Origin: Streptomyces fuscichromogenes
GTDB lineage: Bacteria > Actinomycetota > Actinomycetes > Streptomycetales > Streptomycetaceae
Direction: 5' to 3'
Length of the DNA: 64,000 nucleotides
NCBI RefSeq assembly: GCF_014645815.1
Contig: NZ_BMML01000016.1
Span: 124,001-188,000, forward strand
This document shows, in pieces, positions 17,335-24,996 of the stretch. Made by a program: the position numbers and the translations under genes. The notes under the pieces were generated by a model. That model was not told the origin of the DNA. It saw only the letters and a program-made list of their open reading frames with translations, and searched no databases. The first letter of the stretch is position 1. Every line of letters begins with the position of its first letter.

Positions 17335-19125
17335 TCAGCGGGCCGGCCGCCCGGCGTGCTGGGCCGCGAGGCGCACCGGGGCGTTCTGGGCGCCGTATCC
17401 GCGGTACCCGGGCTCCCGCTCGACGAGTTCGAAGAACACCCGTCCGACCGTCCGGGTGTAGCAGTGCCGGAAGACACCGCCCGCGTCGCGGTCGTAGAGG
17501 ATGCCGAGGTCGCGGTAGATCTCCAGCTCCTCCTGCGCGAACTCGTACCGGGCGGCGAGGTCGTCGTGGTAGTTGGCGGGGATGGGCAGCAGCGCGCCGC
17601 CTGCGGCACGGAAGGCCCGGGCGGCGGCGACCACGTCCTCGACGGCCAGGGCGATGTGCTGGGCGTGCAGGGTGTCGTCGGCCGGGGCGGCGCCGACACC
17701 GAGGGCGATGCGGACGCTGCCGTCGGCGTTGGTGACGGCTCGGGAGCGCAGCAGCCCGTAGGGGTCGGCGACGTCGACGCTCTCCTGGGCGTGCAGACCG
17801 AGGACGCTGCGGTGGAAGAGGGTCGCCTCGTCGTACTGGTGCCAGGGCTGGACGAGCGCGAGGTGGTCGATGCGCGCCGGAGCCGGCCCAGGATCGTGTG
17901 GCACCTCGGCGAAGTCGGCCCGCCAGTGCGGGAGTTCGCGGTCGCGTCCGGTGGCGCAGAAGAAGAGTTCGGTGCCGTCGGGGGCGGCGACCGCGTCGAG
18001 CGGGGCGTCCTCGGGGGCGCGGCGGCGGGGCAGTACGGGGGCGAGCAGGGCCTCGGCACGGCGGGCGGCGGCCCGCGGGTCGGGTGACTCCAGGCCGATG
18101 GCGGCGAGCCCGGTGCCGTCGCGGCGGGCCGCGGGCCCGGTGTTCACCAGGATCCGGGCCTCGCCCAGCTCCCACAGATCGACGGGCTTGCTCCGATGCC
18201 GTGCGGTCCGGGCGAAGCCGAGCGCGCCGAGCAGCGCCGAGACGGGTTCGGCGTCCGGGGTGACCAGTTCGGCGAACGCGACTCCCGTCGGTACGACCGG
18301 TGCGGGCAGCTCCGCGACTCCGAGGGCCTCTTGCAGCACCAGCAGCGAACGCTGCGCGTCGACGGCGGTCGGCCCGGCCTCGGCCTGCCGGAAGACGTCG
18401 TTGAACACCTCCAGCGACAGCGGCCCGTCGTACCCGGCGCGCAGCACATGCCCTGCCAGCCCGGCGACGTCGAACCCGCCCTGGCCCGGGAAGCACCGGT
18501 AGTGCCGGCTCCACTGGAGCACGTCCATGGCGAGCAGCGGGGCGTCGGCGAGCTGCAGGAAGAAGATCTTCTCGCCGGGGATGTCCTCGATGCCCTTCGG
18601 GTCGGACCCCCGGGAGAGGATGTGGAAGCTGTCGAGACAGGTCCCGAGGGCGGGATGCCCGGCCGCCTCGACGATGCGCCAGGCGTGGTCGTACGTGCTG
18701 ACGTGCCGCCCCCAGGCGAGCGCCTCGTAGGCGACGCGGATGCCGAAGTCCTGGGCGAGCGAGGCCAGTTCGGAGAGCTGCCCGGCCGCGAGACCGTCGT
18801 CGTCGATCGCGAGCGGGGAGACGGAGGAGCAGACGAGAACGGTGTCGGCCCCCAACTCCCGCATCAGCGCGAACTTGTGCCGGGCACGGCGGAGGTTGCG
18901 CGTGAACTCGTCCCGCGGGACGGCTTCGATGTCCCGCATGGGCTGGTAGAGGTCGACGGTGAGCCCGAGATCGGCGCACCGGACCCGTATCTCGCGGGGC
19001 GAGAGCGGACTGGCGAGCAGATCGTTCTCGAAGATCTCCACCCCGTCGAACCCGGCCCGCGAGGCGGCGGTGAGCTTTTCGGTGAGCGACCCACTGAGCG
19101 AGACGGTCGCGATGGAAGTGCGCAT
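17335..19125 (-). CDS. quiC: 3-dehydroshikimate dehydratase fused to an HPPD-like domain
   Basis: A 596-residue two-domain enzyme predicted to dehydrate 3-dehydroshikimate to protocatechuate. Residues 1-270 form a xylose-isomerase-like/AP-endonuclease-2 barrel in which the expected metal ligands are visible in YEALAW (Glu), LDSFH (Asp), LQLADA (Gln) and SLEVFND (Glu). Residues 280-596 form a 4-hydroxyphenylpyruvate-dioxygenase-like module with His in RIDHLAL, His in QHIALAV and Glu in FFELVER, so its metal site looks intact. The same fusion is known from Pseudomonas QuiC1. The start at 19125 gives the standard MRTSIATVSL terminus. A shikimate dehydrogenase gene lies immediately upstream, supporting the pathway. 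Confidence 0.85.
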   Translation of the reverse strand: MRTSIATVSLSGSLTEKLTAASRAGFDGVEIFENDLLASPLSPREIRVRCADLGLTVDLYQPMRDIEAVPRDEFTRNLRRARHKFALMRELGADTVLVCSSVSPLAIDDDGLAAGQLSELASLAQDFGIRVAYEALAWGRHVSTYDHAWRIVEAAGHPALGTCLDSFHILSRGSDPKGIEDIPGEKIFFLQLADAPLLAMDVLQWSRHYRCFPGQGGFDVAGLAGHVLRAGYDGPLSLEVFNDVFRQAEAGPTAVDAQRSLLVLQEALGVAELPAPVVPTGVAFAELVTPDAEPVSALLGALGFARTARHRSKPVDLWELGEARILVNTGPAARRDGTGLAAIGLESPDPRAAARRAEALLAPVLPRRRAPEDAPLDAVAAPDGTELFFCATGRDRELPHWRADFAEVPHDPGPAPARIDHLALVQPWHQYDEATLFHRSVLGLHAQESVDVADPYGLLRSRAVTNADGSVRIALGVGAAPADDTLHAQHIALAVEDVVAAARAFRAAGGALLPIPANYHDDLAARYEFAQEELEIYRDLGILYDRDAGGVFRHCYTRTVGRVFFELVEREPGYRGYGAQNAPVRLAAQHAGRPAR

Positions 19126-19148
19126 GGCCTTTTCCTTAGGGATGGACA

Positions 19149-19208
19149 GCGCCCCGTCTTTTTGGGGGCGCGGGGAACTGCGCGACCAGCCACAACCGGT
19201 CCGCACCC
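19149..19208 (-). repeat. dispersed Streptomyces intergenic element with GCGCCCC hairpin
   Basis: GCGCCCC and GGGGCGC pair across a T-rich nine-base loop and continue directly into GCGGGGAACTGCGCGACCAG and CCACAACCGGTCCGCACCC. I recognise this stretch from memory as a short element recurring between genes in many Streptomyces genomes. It fills almost the whole gap between the shikimate dehydrogenase stop and the dehydratase start, so it may act as an attenuator or RNA-stability element within the operon. Confidence 0.6.
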
Positions 19209-19209
19209 G

Positions 19210-20091
19210 TCACACGACCTGCCCCGCCGGCCTCTCACCCAACTCCCCGATGTCGGCCAGCATCCGAGCCGCGTCCGGTTCCCTCCCCGTGAACAACCGG
19301 AACGCGTCCACGGCCTGGAACACGGCCATCCCGCCCCCGTCCAGCACCGCGCACCCCAACGCCCGTGCGGTCCGCACCAGTTCCGTCTCCAGCGGCCGGT
19401 ACACCACCTCGGCCACCCACAGCTCGGGTCGCAGCAACTCGGCGGGCAACGGCAGTCCCGGGTGCGCGGCCATCCCGGTCGGCGTCGCGTGCACCAGCCC
19501 GTCGGCGCCCGCCAGCAGCTCCGGCAACAGCTCCGGCACCGCGGCCACCGCGCGCCCCGTGCCGAAGTGCCGGTTCAGTGCGCCCGCGAGATCCGTGGCC
19601 CGGTCGGCGAGCGCGTCCACGACGGTGACCCGCTCGGCCCCCAGCGTGAGCGTCGCGTGCGCGACCGCGGCCCCGGCGCCCCCGGCACCGAGCTGTACGA
19701 CCCTCTCCAGCGGAGCGTCCCGCAGCCCACGCGCGAACGACGCCGCGAACCCGGTCACGTCCGTGTTGTGGCCGACGGCCCTTCCGTCGGTCTCGAAGAC
19801 CACCGTGTTGACCGCGCCGAGCGCCTCGGCCTGCGGGGCGAGCGCGTCCAGGTGCTCGATGACCAGCTGCTTGCAGGGGTGGGTGATGTTCAGCCCGTCG
19901 AAGCCGAGGTCACGCGCGGCCCGGACCAGATCCCCCACGGCCTCGGGCTGCACGCCGAGCACGTCGATGTCGATGAGCCGGTACAGGTACCGCAGCCCCT
20001 GCCGGCCGGCCTCGCGCTCGTGCAGGGCCGGGCTGAGCGACGGGCCGATACCGGAACCGATCAGTCCGACGAGATACGAGTCCTTGGCCAT
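19210..20091 (-). CDS. shikimate dehydrogenase family protein
   Basis: A 293-residue NAD(P)-dependent oxidoreductase interconverting shikimate and 3-dehydroshikimate. The substrate-binding SLSPALHE motif is near residue 18, the conserved NITHPCKQ lysine segment near 75, NTDVTGF near 110, and the nucleotide-binding GAGGAGAAVAH near 140. Association with a 3-dehydroshikimate dehydratase, a transporter and a TetR regulator points to the catabolic (QuiB/YdiB-like) role rather than aromatic amino acid synthesis. It is divergent from the TetR gene and shares its operator region. Activity on quinate cannot be excluded. Confidence 0.87.
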   Translation of the reverse strand: MAKDSYLVGLIGSGIGPSLSPALHEREAGRQGLRYLYRLIDIDVLGVQPEAVGDLVRAARDLGFDGLNITHPCKQLVIEHLDALAPQAEALGAVNTVVFETDGRAVGHNTDVTGFAASFARGLRDAPLERVVQLGAGGAGAAVAHATLTLGAERVTVVDALADRATDLAGALNRHFGTGRAVAAVPELLPELLAGADGLVHATPTGMAAHPGLPLPAELLRPELWVAEVVYRPLETELVRTARALGCAVLDGGGMAVFQAVDAFRLFTGREPDAARMLADIGELGERPAGQVV

Positions 20092-20110
20092 GTGGCCCTC
20101 CCGAGCGGCA

Positions 20111-20140
20111 TAGCTAATGTACGAACTAGTACGTTAGCTA
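20111..20140. promoter_or_regulatory. 30-bp palindromic operator between shikimate dehydrogenase and TetR genes
   Basis: The outer arms TAGCTAATGTACGAA and CTAGTACGTTAGCTA are complementary at 12 of 15 positions; TAGCTAA/TTAGCTA and GTAC/GTAC match perfectly. It lies in an AT-rich patch 20 bp upstream of the dehydrogenase start and 108 bp upstream of the TetR start. Size, symmetry and position are those of a TetR-family operator controlling both divergent promoters. Confidence 0.8.
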
Positions 20141-20248
20141 TAACACCGGAGACCACGGCAGGGGAAGACCTGGTAGACAACGCCTGCGGCACGGGCTTCT
20201 ACAATCTCCGCACCGGACCGCCCCTCGAAGGAACCCGATAGGAACCCG

Positions 20249-20914
20249 ATGACCAGCGTCGACGAACCGGCACAGACCAACGGGCGGCTCCGTGACGCGG
20301 CCCGCACCCAGGCCGAGATCCTCGACGTGGCCACCCAGGAGTTCGCGCGGGCCGGCTACGACGGGGCCCGCGTCGACGAGATCGCGGCCCGCACCCGCAC
20401 CACCAAGCGGATGATCTACTACTACTTCGGCGGCAAGGAGCAGCTGTTCACGGCGGTCCTGGAGCGCGCGTACGGCGTGATCCGCGAGGCCGAGCAGCAA
20501 CTGGACGTCGAGCACCTGGACCCGGTCGCGGCGATCCGCCGGCTCGCCGAGCTGACCTTCGACCACCATGAGCAGCACCCGGACTTCATCCGCCTGGTCA
20601 GCATCGAGAACATCCACGGCGCCGAGCACATCGCGGCCTCCGCGAAGCTCGGCAGGATCGGCTCGCCGGCACTTGAGGTGATCCGCCGGATCCTGGCCGC
20701 CGGGCAGGAGTCCGGCCTGTTCACGGCCGACGTGGACGCCGTCGACCTGCACGCGCTGATCAGCTCGTTCTGTTTCTTCCGGGTGGCGAACCGGCACACC
20801 TTCGGCGTCCTGTTCGGCCGGGACCTGGTGGACCCGGCACAGCGCGCGCACTACCGGACCATGCTCGGCGACATGGTGATCGCCTACCTCACCGCGGAGC
20901 GCGCGGCGGACTGA
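20249..20914 (+). CDS. TetR-family regulator of the shikimate module
   Basis: A 221-residue repressor. The helix-turn-helix lies at about residues 18-64, with ARAGYDGARVDEIAARTRTT and the characteristic KRMIYYYFGGKEQLF. The C-terminal part (about 80-215) is the ligand-binding and dimerisation domain. It probably controls the divergent shikimate dehydrogenase/dehydratase genes and the downstream transporter, with shikimate, quinate or a product as ligand; that is inferred from gene order and the operator. The ATG start is preceded by a duplicated GGAACCCGATA sequence that also supplies the GGA ribosome-binding element. Confidence 0.87.
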   Translation: MTSVDEPAQTNGRLRDAARTQAEILDVATQEFARAGYDGARVDEIAARTRTTKRMIYYYFGGKEQLFTAVLERAYGVIREAEQQLDVEHLDPVAAIRRLAELTFDHHEQHPDFIRLVSIENIHGAEHIAASAKLGRIGSPALEVIRRILAAGQESGLFTADVDAVDLHALISSFCFFRVANRHTFGVLFGRDLVDPAQRAHYRTMLGDMVIAYLTAERAAD

Positions 20915-20956
20915 CCGCGGCGGGGTGCGCGCTCCGAACGGGGCCGGTGCGACCTC

Positions 20957-21024
20957 TTGACACCGGGGAAACGCGAGCGCAACATCCGTACCCATCGCGA
21001 CTAACTACCCAGTGGGTTAATTAG
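20957..21024 (+). promoter_or_regulatory. promoter and partial dyad upstream of the MHS transporter
   Basis: A consensus -35 TTGACA at 20957-20962 is followed after 17 bases by CAACAT as a plausible -10. Downstream, at 21001-21024, CTAACTACCCAG and TGGGTTAATTAG form a partial dyad with a perfect ACCCA-G-TGGGT core and matching CTAA/TTAG ends. A repressor bound there would block elongation from this promoter. It does not match the dyad at 20111-20140. Confidence 0.45.
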
Positions 21025-21125
21025 CACCAGGCCCGCTGGTCCGCCGACCCCGTCATCCCTGGGATCCGGCCTTCTCCCCCGCCGCTCACTCCGCTTACGT
21101 TGGAGTTCCCCGAAGGAGCACCGCC

Positions 21126-22487
21126 GTGTCCGTCCCCGCCGAGTCCGCCGCCACCGCCGTACCACCCGGTGGCCAGCCGAGGAAGGCCGCCCTGGCCGCC
21201 TGGATCGGCAGCGCCCTGGAGTACTACGACTTCTTCATCTACGGCAGCGCGGCCGCGCTGATCTTCCCGAAGGTCTTCTTCGACGAGTCGGACCCGGCCA
21301 CCGCGACCCTGCTATCGCTGGCCACGTTCGGGGTGGCGTACGCGGCCCGTCCGGTCGGCGCGCTGTTCCTCGGGCACTTCGGGGACCGGATCGGCCGCAA
21401 GAACGTCATGGTCTTCACGCTGCTGCTGATGGGCCTGTCGACGTTCCTGATCGGCTGTCTGCCGACCCGCGCCCAGGTGGGCGGCCTGGCCCCGGTGCTG
21501 CTGGTGCTGTGCCGGGTGCTGCAGGGCATCTCGGCCGCCGGTGAGCAGGCCAGCGCCAGTTCGATGAGCCTGGAACACGCGCCGCCGAACCGGCGCGGCT
21601 TCTTCACCAGCTTCACCCTCAGCGGCACCCAGGGCGGTCAGCTGATCGCCACCCTGGTCTTCATCGCGGTCTCCCAGCTGCCCGAGGACCAGCTGATGTC
21701 CTGGGGCTGGCGGGTGCCGTTCTGGCTGAGTGTCGCGGTGGCCGTGGCCGGCTGGTTCATCCGGCGCAGGCTCCAGGAGACCCCGGCCTTCGCCGAGCAG
21801 GCGGCGGGCGAGGGTGTCCTGCGGCTGCCGCTGGTGACGCTGCTGCGCCACCACTGGGCGGACCTGCTGCGGGTGATCGGGGGCGCGCTGATCGCCTCGG
21901 TGAGCACGATCTTCACGGTGTGGGCGCTGGCGTACGCGACGAGCGACTCGGTCGGGATGTCCAGGACGTCGATGCTGTGGGTGGGCGCGCTGGCGAACCT
22001 GGTGGCGCTGGGCGCGATCCCGGCGTGGGCGACGCTGTCGGACCGGATCGGCCGGCGGCCGGTGTACCTGATCGGCGCGGTGGGCAGCGCGGTGGCGATG
22101 TCCGGGTACCTGTGGGCGATCTCCACCGGCTCCTACCCGCTGATCGTGGTCCTCGGGATCGTCGCCTTCGGTGTCGTCTACAGCGCGGCGAACGGTGTCT
22201 GGCCGTCCTTCTACGGCGAGATGTTCTCGACCCGGGTCCGGCTGTCGGGCATGGCGATCGGGACCCAGATCGGGTTCGCGGTGGCCGGTTTCGCGGTGAC
22301 CTTCGCGGCGCAGATCGCGGGTCCGGGCGGCGACGACTGGTCGGCGGTGGCACTGTTCACCGCGGCGCTGTGCGTGCCTCCGGTCATCGCCGCCCTGTCG
22401 GCACGCGAGACCCACACCCTGGCCACGGAGGACCTCGGGTCACGCACCGCCGGCGCGGCATCCCGGCCGGAGACCGTGACGGCCTGA
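21126..22487 (+). CDS. MHS-family MFS transporter (probable shikimate/quinate:H+ symporter)
   Basis: A 453-residue, 12-helix major facilitator of the metabolite:H+ symporter family. It opens with ALAAWIGSALEYYDFFIYG, the hallmark start of ShiA/KgtP/ProP-type proteins, and has the loop 2-3 motif GHFGDRIGRKN near residue 95. The GTG start has an AAGGAG site with good spacing. Members import shikimate, alpha-ketoglutarate, citrate or proline; the adjacent shikimate genes favour shikimate or quinate. It has its own promoter and is followed by a hairpin. Confidence 0.88.
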   Translation: MSVPAESAATAVPPGGQPRKAALAAWIGSALEYYDFFIYGSAAALIFPKVFFDESDPATATLLSLATFGVAYAARPVGALFLGHFGDRIGRKNVMVFTLLLMGLSTFLIGCLPTRAQVGGLAPVLLVLCRVLQGISAAGEQASASSMSLEHAPPNRRGFFTSFTLSGTQGGQLIATLVFIAVSQLPEDQLMSWGWRVPFWLSVAVAVAGWFIRRRLQETPAFAEQAAGEGVLRLPLVTLLRHHWADLLRVIGGALIASVSTIFTVWALAYATSDSVGMSRTSMLWVGALANLVALGAIPAWATLSDRIGRRPVYLIGAVGSAVAMSGYLWAISTGSYPLIVVLGIVAFGVVYSAANGVWPSFYGEMFSTRVRLSGMAIGTQIGFAVAGFAVTFAAQIAGPGGDDWSAVALFTAALCVPPVIAALSARETHTLATEDLGSRTAGAASRPETVTA

Positions 22488-22517
22488 GCCGGTCACGCGC
22501 GGAGGAACAGGCACACG

Positions 22518-22544
22518 TCCGCCCGGGGAGGCGCCCTGGGCGGA
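22518..22544 (+). terminator. hairpin after the MHS transporter
   Basis: TCCGCCCGGG and CCTGGGCGGA pair at nine of ten positions around a seven-base loop, 30 bases past the transporter stop. Confidence 0.75.
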
Positions 22545-22809
22545 CGCGCTGGCGGGCGTCCTTCCCGGCACCGGTGTCCTCGTCCTCCTCAGCCCGGCCG
22601 AAGGAGACGGCTCGGCGCCCGCCTCCTGCCCGCCCCGGCCGACCGCCGGGAGCCGATCGCCTGACGGCCCCGCGGACCGCGGGCCCTGCGCGAGAGGAAC
22701 GAGATCCCCGGCGAAACCGCTGATGCCGGCCTCCTCGCGCAGGTCCCCGCACGCAACGTGCCCGCCGGCGGACTCCACCGCCGCGCACCCGGCTCCGGAC
22801 GCTGGTGTC
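22545..22809. other. intergenic region with a possible Nudix-like coding remnant on the minus strand
   Basis: No intact gene is visible between the hairpin and the glycosyltransferase stop. Minus-strand translation around 22708-22760 gives GDLREEAGISGFAGDLVPLA, which resembles part of a Nudix box (REEAGI) and the following strand, but no start, full motif or usual length is present. It may be a decayed fragment or chance in GC-rich sequence. Confidence 0.25.
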
Positions 22810-24996
22810 TCAACCCGACACCAGCAGTTCCGTCCACTCCTCTGCCACCCGCTCCAGCGAGAATCCCTCCCGCACCTGTGCGCGGGCCGCCGCTCCGGCG
22901 GACTGCCAGTCCTCCTGCTCGGTGAGCCCGGCGATCGCGTCGGCCATCGCCTCGGGGGTGTCGTGGATCCAGCGCCGGTCGTAGATCTCGTCCGCGCCCG
23001 GCCACGGCAGCAGCGCCGGTACCGCCCCGGAGGCCATGCCCTCGGCCGGGGCGAGGTGGAAGCTCTCGTCGTCGCTGGTGGACAGGACGTGCCCGACACG
23101 GCGCAGCCAGTTGGGCACGTCCGGGCCGAACTGGTCGAAGACGACGGCGCCTTCGAGCAGCGGCGAGGTCTGCATCCGGCGCAGGATCGCCTCGTAGTGC
23201 TCGCGTTCCGCGGGCTTGTTCCAGATCCACCAGTACTCCCACGGCGGCTTGGACTTGACCGAGAGGTGCCAGCGCCGGTCGCGGGCGCGCAGCGCTTCGA
23301 GGACGTCGAGGCCGAGGTCGAGGCGTTTGCGGCTGGGCGCGATGCCGATCATGCCGAGCCGGTGCCGGGCGCCGGGCGCCTTGGGCCGGTCGAGCTGTTC
23401 GACGTCGACCCAGTTGCCGATCGTGGTGATCTTCGCGGCGGGCCAGCCGGTGCGGTCCCGGGTGGCGCGGGTGTAGTAGGGGCTGACGCACACCACCCGG
23501 TCGACGGCGTCGATGTCGACCTGGCGCGGGTATCCGGCGTCGAGTTCGAAGCGGTGCAGGCGCACGATCAGTCTGCTGCCGCGCCGTTTGTGGCGGCTGT
23601 ACCAGATCGCCGCCGGGCCGCACCACTCGACGACCACCACATCGGCCCAGTCGGCGAGTTCACGGCCGGCGGCCGCGTCGTGCTGGGCGAGCGCGGGCCA
23701 GGCGTCGATCCGGATGTCGAGGCCGGGCAGGGCACGCAGGTGGTCGAGGAGGCGGGTGAGGAACTTCAGGTCGTGGCCGGCGACGCCGACCCGCAGCGGG
23801 CGGGTCCGGGTGGCTACGGCGGCGGGCCCGGCGGGGAAGGCGCGGTCGAGATGGCCGCGCCAGCGGGCCGCCGCGGCCTCCATGGTGTACTCGCGGGCGG
23901 CCGTCGCGCACCGGTCGGCGGCCGACTGCCGGGCCCCGGTGTCGTGCACGGCGACGCAGACGGCGGCCGCCGCGTCCGCGAGGGTCGCGCCGCCCGGTAC
24001 GAACAGCGGGTAGTCGGCGCCGAGCAGTGCCTCGTGGGCCGGGGTGCGGTTGAGTACGACGGGCAGCCCGAGGGAGCCGAACTCCAGTACCTTGGTGGAG
24101 AGTTCGAGGCTGGCGTCGAGGGAGGCGTCGCGCCAGCCGAGGCCGATGTCGCAGTCGGCGGCGAGCCGCATGGCCTCCTCGCGCGGTACGCCGCCGTGGT
24201 GGACGACCTCGGGGGTGGTGCGCAGTGCCTCGGCCATGGCGGTGTCGAAGCCGGGGTGGGCCGCGTCCTTGTGGATCTTGTCGCCGACGGTGTGCAGTTC
24301 GGTGCGGATGCCGCGTTCGGCCAGCATCGCGGGCAGCCGGGTCATCGGCAGGGTGTTCCAGTGGGGCGCGAACTTGCCGGTGTAGACGAGGCGTACGGGA
24401 TCGTGCAGGCCCTCTCGCCGCGAGACCGGGAAGCCCGGCTCGGGCACCGCGGGCGGGCAGAGCACGGACCGGCCGCAGGCCTCGGGCACCCAGGCCTCCA
24501 GGAAGCAGCGCAACTCCTCGGTCTGGCAGAGGAGCTGCCGGGAGGCCTTGGCGATGCGGGCCAGGTCGGCGCGGGCCTCCTCGGTCATCTCGGCGGCGGA
24601 CTGCGGGATGTCGGTGAGGTAGGCCCAGATACGGCCGTCGAAGGCGCCGTCGCCGACGATCTGCTTCACCAGCCGCCGGCCGCGCAGCACCAGCAGGTCG
24701 CAGCGTTCCTCCGCGTCGAGCCGGGCCAGCAACTGCGAGGCCTGGAACGGCGAGAGGGGGTGCGCGCCCTGGCCGGGGACGAGGTGTTCCTCGTAAGGAC
24801 GGACCACGGTGACCCCGGGCAGGCCGGCCAGCGGGTCGGTCAGCCGGCCGGTCTCGACCGGGGCCTTGAGGACGAGGCGGGTCCGGCAGCCCGCGCGGGA
24901 CAGCGCCTGGACCGTGGACTGGGCCCAGACGGCGGAACCGTCGATGAGGTTGAGGTCCACGTCGCCGTAGACGAGCGCCCTCAGGGTGCGGGTCAT
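22810..24996 (-). CDS. two-domain glycosyltransferase (tandem GT-B/GT4-like halves)
   Basis: A 728-residue cytoplasmic protein made of two glycosyltransferase-like halves. The first (about 1-390) contains VYTGKFAPHWNT and STKVLEFGSLGLPVVLNRTPAHE, the nucleotide-sugar-binding Glu region of GT4 enzymes. The second (about 400-728) has its own start, RVGVAGHDLKFLTRLLDHLR, the donor-domain signature MIGIAPSRKRLDLGLDVLE, and HLAPAEGMASGAVPALLPW. Two sugars may therefore be added by one polypeptide. It overlaps the upstream gene by four bases (ATGA) and is the last gene of the minus-strand glycan operon. Donor and acceptor are unknown. Confidence 0.82.
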   Translation of the reverse strand: MTRTLRALVYGDVDLNLIDGSAVWAQSTVQALSRAGCRTRLVLKAPVETGRLTDPLAGLPGVTVVRPYEEHLVPGQGAHPLSPFQASQLLARLDAEERCDLLVLRGRRLVKQIVGDGAFDGRIWAYLTDIPQSAAEMTEEARADLARIAKASRQLLCQTEELRCFLEAWVPEACGRSVLCPPAVPEPGFPVSRREGLHDPVRLVYTGKFAPHWNTLPMTRLPAMLAERGIRTELHTVGDKIHKDAAHPGFDTAMAEALRTTPEVVHHGGVPREEAMRLAADCDIGLGWRDASLDASLELSTKVLEFGSLGLPVVLNRTPAHEALLGADYPLFVPGGATLADAAAAVCVAVHDTGARQSAADRCATAAREYTMEAAAARWRGHLDRAFPAGPAAVATRTRPLRVGVAGHDLKFLTRLLDHLRALPGLDIRIDAWPALAQHDAAAGRELADWADVVVVEWCGPAAIWYSRHKRRGSRLIVRLHRFELDAGYPRQVDIDAVDRVVCVSPYYTRATRDRTGWPAAKITTIGNWVDVEQLDRPKAPGARHRLGMIGIAPSRKRLDLGLDVLEALRARDRRWHLSVKSKPPWEYWWIWNKPAEREHYEAILRRMQTSPLLEGAVVFDQFGPDVPNWLRRVGHVLSTSDDESFHLAPAEGMASGAVPALLPWPGADEIYDRRWIHDTPEAMADAIAGLTEQEDWQSAGAAARAQVREGFSLERVAEEWTELLVSG

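Noticed and set aside
15314..17461. Long open frame antisense to the GT39 gene
   Set aside because: It is low-complexity (Gly/Gln/Asp/Arg-rich), has no motif, and mirrors the third-position GC bias of the membrane-protein gene, which has clear helices and family features.
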